Positions 13,865-18,600 of a stretch of 18,600 nt of DNA are shown here, in pieces (position 1 is the first letter of the stretch; each line of letters opens with the position of its first letter). This DNA is from Nitrososphaerales archaeon TH5895. GTDB lineage: Archaea > Thermoproteota > Nitrososphaeria > Nitrososphaerales > Nitrososphaeraceae. The DNA is taken from NCBI GenBank assembly GCA_014523695.1, contig JAATVS010000054.1:1-18600 (forward strand). The letters run 5' to 3'. Made by a program: the position numbers and the translations under genes. The notes beneath the pieces are model-generated. The model was not told where the DNA came from. It searched no databases and saw only the letters and a program-made list of their open reading frames with translations.

Positions 13865-14581
13865 CTATTTGCCGCTCCCAGTTATGTTCAAGGAATAAGA
13901 AACATCAGACAATGTTCCATTTAATTTCCCAGTAAACGAAATTTTATGAATCCCGGGGACAAACACATTAGGTTTCAAAAAAACCCAGTCACCAGCAGCA
14001 ATTCCTGAAATATTTTGAGCGGATATACCTAGAATGTTATCTTCAGGGACTTCGATTCCAAACAGATTTGATTGCACCCTCGCGTTGGTAATGTCATATG
14101 CAAATGTGTTCAGATCACTTCCATCAATAGTTACTTTCGTATTTATATCGCTTTTTTGTAGTGATGCACACGTTCTCAGCTCATCTTCTGTTCTATTTGC
14201 CAAATGAGTGTTATAACAATAGGAAGTTGTTGCCGGAAAGAATATTGATACGTCTGATGGAATTGTACAATTCCTAGAAGCAGTTTCGTTCAATGATCCC
14301 GCCAAAAAGAAGACGGGGTACTTATAGTGCATACCCTTCTGACATTGTTTTCCATCCATATCGAGAGCTGGGTTGGCATCAGTAGGTATGCTAACTAACC
14401 AGTTCCACCATGACTCTGTCCACTTGTAGTAAGGAATACCAAAAGGCTTCGAGTCGACCAAGTATATGTAGGTCTCAGACTCATCTTGTCCAAAGATATT
14501 ATCAGTGGCAAAATGTGAAAGAAATACCGGCGTAATGATAAACATCATGACGATTATTACTCTCCTCTGATAAGTGATCAT
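13865..14581 (-). CDS. Secreted protein with WTESWWNW...SIP signature
   Basis: A 238-residue exported protein. Residues 1-31 are a signal peptide (basic start, hydrophobic core, ending NIFGQ). The mature N-terminus carries a signature, YKWTESWWNWLVSIPTDANP (52-71), then DMDGKQC (74-80) and VFFLAGS (90-96). From memory, related signatures occur in secreted proteins of soil archaea and some bacteria, with no known function. Four Cys (80, 105, 122, 138) could form two disulfides. Sequons NET, NCT, NRT, NIS, NGT and NIT suggest heavy N-glycosylation. A TATA-like AATTTAAATT (14613-14622) lies upstream of the ATG, with the inverted repeat at 14623 directly behind it. It is convergent with the kinase gene, 49 bp apart. 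Confidence 0.8.
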   Translation of the reverse strand: MITYQRRVIIVMMFIITPVFLSHFATDNIFGQDESETYIYLVDSKPFGIPYYKWTESWWNWLVSIPTDANPALDMDGKQCQKGMHYKYPVFFLAGSLNETASRNCTIPSDVSIFFPATTSYCYNTHLANRTEDELRTCASLQKSDINTKVTIDGSDLNTFAYDITNARVQSNLFGIEVPEDNILGISAQNISGIAAGDWVFLKPNVFVPGIHKISFTGKLNGTLSDVSYSLNITGSGK

Positions 14582-14622
14582 CTACATTCTCAATTATGAA
14601 AGATGATATGAATAATTTAAAT

Positions 14623-14639
14623 TAGATCTATATGATCTA
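14623..14639. promoter_or_regulatory. Inverted repeat TAGATC-N5-GATCTA, copy 1
   Basis: Perfect 6-bp arms around TATAT, immediately upstream of the TATA-like box of the secreted-protein gene at 14581. The same arms and spacing recur at 15076-15092. The shared outer bases (TTAGATC ... GATCTATA) extend the match. This is a likely dimer-binding site. Confidence 0.55.
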
Positions 14640-14753
14640 TAATAGAAAGGCAAGTCGATTCAAAGCCTTTCTTCCTACTGTCATTGGCGAATTGCAATTA
14701 AAGTTATTATGCTCTATATTGTTGACGTCTGTGGTTAAGGTAGTATTTAACAG

Positions 14754-14807
14754 CATTGAACGCAATTGAACGCAATTGAACGCAATTGAACGCAATTGAA
14801 CGCAGTT
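14754..14807. repeat. Tandem 10-bp repeats, unit CGCAATTGAA
   Basis: Four exact units fill 14761-14800. A degenerate half-copy precedes them (CATTGAA, 14754-14760) and another follows (CGCAGTT, 14801-14807). The unit length is close to one helical turn, so every copy presents the same face of the DNA. Related GAACG words appear again near 14905 and 14932. The array sits between the two inverted repeats of this 616-bp divergent intergenic region. The rest of 14640-15075 shows no gene. Confidence 0.75.
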
Positions 14808-15075
14808 AGATGAGGTACATAAGGTAAGCTATTTGGTATCTTGAACAGTTACCTCGTTCATTTAGAATCATTCAACTCTTTGCCAATTACTGAGCGTAAA
14901 AGCTAATTGAACGGCTGTATACATGAGTGAACGTACACAAACACTAGAGTAACTTGTCTACAGCTTCATATTAGTATCGTATACATGGCATTCTACCCCA
15001 AGAGTGGCCCGTTTTAGCTAATAACCGACAAAACCAACAGAACTCAACTATTCGATGTCTACTTTAAAAATCATT

Positions 15076-15092
15076 TAGATCACATTGATCTA
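15076..15092. promoter_or_regulatory. Inverted repeat TAGATC-N5-GATCTA, copy 2
   Basis: Same 6-bp arms and 5-nt spacing as copy 1, here with spacer ACATT and again flanked by TATA after the right arm. It lies 106 bp upstream of the Cys-rich gene at 15198. Confidence 0.55.
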
Positions 15093-15197
15093 TATTCAAC
15101 TATTGTATTAATTGATTTCATTTACATCAAGTTTTATTCTAACCGAGAGCATTACATTTGATATACTCAACTAAAATGAACAAAAGGTCAAATTCCC

Positions 15198-15638
15198 ATG
15201 CATGAATACATCAGAGAAACTTCATCCTGGAAATACGACATTTGTGAATGTTGCGATTGCAGGACTTCCTTCACATGTGTTAGATGTAAATACTGCTGGA
15301 GCTGTCATTGGAAAAAAGAACGCTTAGAAAGGATTGAACTTTTAGCGAATAGAACTCTACTCAACGAGCCACAACGGGTAAGAAATGATGTAGCAAATAA
15401 CACCAAACTAGTTACCGGAGTATCGCAATTAAAACGAGAAAAAACGGAGACTGTCAAACAACAGCATCTTCCCCGGCGGGTAATGATTAACGTATTTGGA
15501 GAGGAAGAACCAGATCCCATATGCAATTACTTGAATTGCAACCACCCCTTCTCTTTGCATAAAGACAGGAACAATCATTGTAAGGATGTCACTTGCAACT
15601 GCCTACATCCACAAAACTCTGTAATTGGATTGAGATAG
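15198..15638 (+). CDS. Cys-rich putative zinc-binding protein with two metal clusters
   Basis: A 146-residue cytoplasmic-type protein (no signal peptide). The N-terminal cluster has Cys at 16, 18, 19, 21, 27, 30, 33 and 36 plus His37, a dense CxCCxC...CxxCxxCxxCH pattern. A charged linker of about 70 residues follows. The C-terminal cluster has Cys109, Cys114, His116, His121, Cys128, Cys133 and Cys135 (CNYLNCNHPFSLH then CKDVTCNC). Each cluster could bind one or two zinc ions. Such modules often bind nucleic acid or proteins, but this one is not assigned to a known family. It is divergent from the secreted protein at 14581 and convergent with kdp. A few weak TATA-like runs lie upstream and no clear single promoter can be chosen. 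Confidence 0.7.
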   Translation: MHEYIRETSSWKYDICECCDCRTSFTCVRCKYCWSCHWKKERLERIELLANRTLLNEPQRVRNDVANNTKLVTGVSQLKREKTETVKQQHLPRRVMINVFGEEEPDPICNYLNCNHPFSLHKDRNNHCKDVTCNCLHPQNSVIGLR

Positions 15639-15708
15639 TGAATTTGAGGTTAACCGCTCTCCTTCTGTTAAGGGAGGGTAATTGTGTGCTAGTATTCCTT
15701 AAAGGATT

Positions 15709-15725
15709 AAAAAACCTCTAAAAAT
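15709..15725 (-). terminator. Double T-tract terminator of the kdp operon
   Basis: On the minus strand two T runs (six and six) lie within 17 bp, 56-72 bp after the kdpF-like stop, matching archaeal termination signals. They are A runs on the + strand. Confidence 0.45.
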
Positions 15726-15741
15726 TAGATTACTCCTCGGA

Positions 15742-15769
15742 GTCTAGACGGCGTAAGCCGTAAGGACTT
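15742..15769. repeat. Hairpin with symmetric internal loop between convergent genes
   Basis: AGTC pairs with GACT and, inside a 3x3 internal loop, ACGGC pairs with GCCGT. The loop is GTAA on the + strand, which would be a GNRA tetraloop in an RNA. It lies in the shared 3' region of the Cys-rich gene (+) and the kdp operon (-). It may stabilise a transcript end or bind a protein. Confidence 0.45.
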
Positions 15770-15780
15770 TGAAATAAAAA

Positions 15781-15879
15781 TTACTTTTCTGCTTTCAGTA
15801 AAGAGTATCCCAATACTCCTGCACTTATTACCAAGAATGATACAAATAATGAAATTATTGGTTCCAAGCTAATTGACAT
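15781..15879 (-). CDS. kdpF: KdpF-like single-helix peptide (32 aa)
   Basis: An ATG at 15879 overlaps the last 11 bases of kdpC and opens a 32-codon frame ending in TAA at 15781. The product begins MSISLEP, has one hydrophobic helix (about residues 8-26) and ends GYSLLKAEK. Bacterial KdpF peptides are about 29-31 residues, have a single helix and end in a similar Tyr-x-Leu-x-Ala-Glu pattern. KdpF stabilises the KdpABC potassium pump in the membrane. Its usual place is before kdpA; here it follows kdpC and is probably translated by ribosomes that terminate at the kdpC stop, with AGAGGG directly before the ATG. The identification rests on size, helix, C-terminal motif and context. Confidence 0.75.
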   Translation of the reverse strand: MSISLEPIISLFVSFLVISAGVLGYSLLKAEK

Positions 15880-16423
15880 CCCTCTGCTTACTTGTAGTTT
15901 CAGTTGCATACTCTGCATAAACCTCAGGATATTGTCTTACCAGTTCAGTATTAACTTCTAGAGCATTAACATAGTGTGGCGCAAATACGATAAGATTTTC
16001 AATCCTATTTCTCTCTATATTTAATTCGATAAGAGTGAGAATGGTGTTAATTGGTATCCCTGTCTCTTTGCTAACATTTGCTGCTTGTGCAAAAGCGTCT
16101 TCCGGAGTAATGTGAGGATCAACACCAGAAGCAGTTTGTGAAGCTGGTCTTGTATGCAGGAATTTTGGTGATGTGAATTCTTGGCCTATAAGTATGGAAC
16201 CTACAGCGTCTCTCCCATCCAACGTAATCATACTTCCATTTGATTGAAAAGGAAAGATACCCTGACCTATTCCTGTCAAGATAAGTGGATACGCAATACC
16301 AGTCATTAGCATCATCAGGATGACGACTCGAATAGAAGAGCTTAGGTTCTTTCTAAGTAGTTCGCGAACACTTCCCTGTTTACGTTCATTATTATAGGCC
16401 ATATTTTCTCTTATTTTTCGCAT
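15869..16423 (-). CDS. kdpC: KdpC subunit of the potassium-transporting P-type ATPase
   Basis: A 184-residue protein. One membrane helix (about 31-55, VVILMMLMTGIAYPLILTGI) anchors an extracytoplasmic domain with the KdpC pattern: GSILIGQEFTSPKFLHTRPA (75-94), SGVDPHITPEDA (98-109) and a C-terminal helix NTILTLIELN. KdpC is the accessory subunit of the KdpFABC high-affinity K+ pump and is thought to assist ATP binding by KdpB. Length is normal. The start is ATG 16423, with GGAGGTG 14 nt upstream; an ATG at 16402 is also possible. It lies 29 bp after the kdpB stop, so the two are one operon. The last 11 bases overlap the kdpF-like gene. Confidence 0.93.
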   Translation of the reverse strand: MRKIRENMAYNNERKQGSVRELLRKNLSSSIRVVILMMLMTGIAYPLILTGIGQGIFPFQSNGSMITLDGRDAVGSILIGQEFTSPKFLHTRPASQTASGVDPHITPEDAFAQAANVSKETGIPINTILTLIELNIERNRIENLIVFAPHYVNALEVNTELVRQYPEVYAEYATETTSKQRDVN

Positions 16424-16452
16424 TTATTTCTGCAGCCACCTCCTCATCCATC

Positions 16453-18600
16453 TTATCCCATAAACACAGAAAGTATCATATCAATTGCCTTAATCCCAAC
16501 AAATGGCAGAGCCACACCACCTAAGCCATATATTGTCATGTTTCTGAGGAACATCTTTTCAGGAGCTTCTGGCCTGAATCTGACTCCTCGTAATGAAAGT
16601 GGGATGAGTGCCGGTATGATTATGGCGTTAAATATCAATGTAGATAGAATTGCAGTTTCAGGACTGTGAAGCTGCATCACGTTTAGTGCTTCGAGCTTTG
16701 GATTTTCCACCATAAACATCGCAGGTAGAATTGCGAAATATTTTGCAACATCATTGGCGATGCTAAATGTAGTGATTGCTCCTCTAGTTATAAGCAACTG
16801 TTTACCAAGTTTTACCACCTTTAGTATATTGGATGGATCAGAATCCAAATCAATCATATTGGCTGCCTCTTTAGCAGCTGCTGTTCCACTATTCATAGCT
16901 AGACCGATGTCTGCTTTCGCTAATGCAGGAGCATCATTTGTCCCGTCGCCCATCATCCCTATTATATGACCTTTTTCCTGTTCTTCTACAACCCTTCTTA
17001 GCTTATCAGTTGGTTTGGCTTCCGCCATTATCTGATCAACGCCCGCTTCTCTAGCAATGATCTGGGCAGTCAATTGATTATCTCCTGTTATCATGACGGT
17101 CGTAATTCCAGTAGATCTTACTTCATCTAGATTTTGTCTTATATTCTCTTTCAAGTTGTCTTTAAGAACTATCAATCCGATTATCTCATTGTCAATGGAT
17201 ACAGCCAAAGGCGTTTCTCCTTTTTCCGCGATCTCATGTGCTTTCCATTTGAGTTCAGCCTCATTCACTTGCGGGCTGGCCGATTTAAGTATGCCATCGA
17301 CAGTACCTTTAAGGATCTTAACCTGCCCTCCTCTTCCTCCTCCTTCCTTCTTACTGGTTTCATTAGCAATTCTTTCTATTTCCATGAACATATCGTGTAC
17401 TTTACTCCTACTAGCGCGATCGATATCCTCTTCAAGGCTATCAATTGGAGTCGTTGACGCATCAGCAAGCTTTTGATCTACAACTGTTCTTGCAATTTCT
17501 CTAAATTCTTCTTCTTGCTCTTTGTTGAGGGTCCCTACTTTCTTGCTTGCTACAAATTCGATTCCACTGAATCGTGTCTCCGCACTAAACTCGATTGACC
17601 TGGCCGCGAGTATTTTTTCTAATAGCGGAGGAATGTACTTTTTCTCTTCAGATAGATCAACTATTGATTTGCCTTCATGTGTTACATCATGTATAGAAGC
17701 CGCAAATGCAGCCTGACCTACATCTTCTTCTGTATATCCTTGCATCGGAATAAAACCAACAGCACTTCTGCTGCCCTCTGTGATCGTTCCAGTCTTATCC
17801 AGGATCAAAACATCACAATCACCGGCTGCTTCTATCCCTTTTCCGGATTTGGCAACTATATTGTCTCTTCCCAATCTTGTGATACCTGAAATTCCGATGG
17901 CTGGGAGTAGACCACCAATAGTAGTTGGCATTAAAGCAACAAGTAGAGCAATGAGTGTTGCTATGTCAACACTATAACCTAATGAATATGCAAGAAACAA
18001 GAGAGTTCCAATAACAGTAACGAATATGATTGATAGCCCTGCGAGAAGTATCGTCAACGCGATTTCATTCTTACTCTTTGGTCTTGTAGCATTCTGAATA
18101 AGGTTAACCATCTCGTCCAGGAAGCTCTTGCCTACTTCTGCAGTTATTTCTATTATCATTTTGTCGCTAGCAACTTTTGTTCCGCCAATAACATGATCTC
18201 CTTTCTCTTTGAATACGGGGTTAGACTCCCCAGTCATCATTGACTCGTCTACAAACGCCTTTCCTTCATTTACTAAACCGTCTCTTGGGATTATCTCGCC
18301 CACATAAACTACTACTTCGTCTCCTGGTTTGAGGCTTGTAGATGTTACAACTACTTCCTTCCCATGTACTATTTTCCTAGCTGACACTTCCCTTTCCAAG
18401 GCTCTAAGCGAATCCACCCTAGCTCTTGCTTGAGCCTCTGATAAAGACTCAGAAAGTGTAGCAAACCATACTGTCAATATTAGTATTACCGCCACTTCAA
18501 TGTAAAAAATCTGATTTTGAGATACAAACTCAGCAGATATATTCGGAAATATCGCGATTGCCAGCACCACAAAAAAACCCGCTTCCACGGTAAACATCAC
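16453..18600 (-). CDS. kdpB: KdpB, catalytic subunit of the potassium-transporting P-type ATPase (5' end outside the window)
   Basis: The frame runs off the window edge; about 35 N-terminal residues are missing by comparison with E. coli KdpB, so 715 residues are visible. ATP-driven K+ uptake uses these parts: TGES (123-126, actuator domain; its Ser is the inhibitory phosphorylation site in E. coli), PTTIGG (225-230, ion-pathway helix), DKTGT (268-272, phosphorylated Asp268), MITGDN (503-508) and GDGTNDAPA (551-559). Membrane helices follow at about 610-715, ending GIKAIDMILSV. An unusual 75-residue insert at about 351-428 splits the nucleotide-binding domain between SGIEF and KGTVDGI; it is charged, helical and ends in a Gly-rich KKEGGGRGG. 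kdpC follows after 29 bp; kdpA presumably lies upstream of kdpB beyond the window. Confidence 0.95.
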   Translation of the reverse strand: MMFTVEAGFFVVLAIAIFPNISAEFVSQNQIFYIEVAVILILTVWFATLSESLSEAQARARVDSLRALEREVSARKIVHGKEVVVTSTSLKPGDEVVVYVGEIIPRDGLVNEGKAFVDESMMTGESNPVFKEKGDHVIGGTKVASDKMIIEITAEVGKSFLDEMVNLIQNATRPKSKNEIALTILLAGLSIIFVTVIGTLLFLAYSLGYSVDIATLIALLVALMPTTIGGLLPAIGISGITRLGRDNIVAKSGKGIEAAGDCDVLILDKTGTITEGSRSAVGFIPMQGYTEEDVGQAAFAASIHDVTHEGKSIVDLSEEKKYIPPLLEKILAARSIEFSAETRFSGIEFVASKKVGTLNKEQEEEFREIARTVVDQKLADASTTPIDSLEEDIDRASRSKVHDMFMEIERIANETSKKEGGGRGGQVKILKGTVDGILKSASPQVNEAELKWKAHEIAEKGETPLAVSIDNEIIGLIVLKDNLKENIRQNLDEVRSTGITTVMITGDNQLTAQIIAREAGVDQIMAEAKPTDKLRRVVEEQEKGHIIGMMGDGTNDAPALAKADIGLAMNSGTAAAKEAANMIDLDSDPSNILKVVKLGKQLLITRGAITTFSIANDVAKYFAILPAMFMVENPKLEALNVMQLHSPETAILSTLIFNAIIIPALIPLSLRGVRFRPEAPEKMFLRNMTIYGLGGVALPFVGIKAIDMILSVFMG

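Noticed and set aside
14754..14807. 10-bp repeats as a CRISPR array
   Set aside because: Units are contiguous with no spacers and far too short; no cas genes nearby.
15495..15526. TATTTGGAG followed after 8 nt by CC inside the Cys-rich gene
   Set aside because: It is coding sequence; the third base after CC and the TAAAT box do not match.

Overview
The window reads as an AT-rich archaeal chromosome segment. The best guess is an ammonia-oxidising Nitrososphaeria (Thaumarchaeota), possibly close to Nitrosocosmicus. The signs are TATA-type promoters about 23-31 nt before many start codons (leaderless genes), T-tract terminators, several tiny secreted proteins with an MNTKY start, and a signature-bearing secreted protein (WTESWWNW...SIP). 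The taxonomic call is inference; no rRNA or tRNA gene is visible.

Layout. 1-3150: mostly small exported proteins on the + strand. These are the tail of an Asn/Thr-rich secreted protein, two paralogous Cys-pair secreted peptides, a decayed third paralogue, two very small leaderless ORFs, and a polyalanine protein with a His/Asp/Lys tail. A chain of inverted repeats (1803-1898) lies in a gene-free stretch. 3593-6529: an HxlR-type regulator, a 14-TM-class MFS exporter and a hypothetical protein, all on the minus strand. 6773-8578: a regulator built from two Lrp/AsnC-like halves, then a nitroreductase-family protein. 8891-11507: a nucleotide-sugar dehydrogenase lacking its C-terminal domain, a membrane-anchored exported partner, and two small ORFs. 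11848-13815: a winged-helix protein followed by two overlapping thymidylate-kinase-like genes, the second with a Walker A Lys-to-Arg change. 13865-15638: a secreted signature protein and a Cys-rich putative zinc protein, divergent across 616 bp that carry two copies of one inverted repeat and a 10-bp tandem repeat. 15781-18600: the 3' part of a kdp potassium-pump operon on the minus strand (kdpB partial, kdpC, and a 32-codon kdpF-like ORF not usually found after kdpC).

The most notable new signal is a 32-bp promoter-proximal element found four times with exact internal spacing (TATTTGGAG, 8 nt to CCG, 7 nt to TAAAT). It sits before the MFS exporter, a leader ORF plus hypothetical gene, the nucleotide-sugar dehydrogenase operon, and a pair of small ORFs. 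This suggests one regulon spread over about 5 kb, with several candidate regulators encoded nearby. A second shared site (TAGATC, 5 nt, GATCTA) occurs twice in the 14.6-15.1 kb divergent intergenic region.
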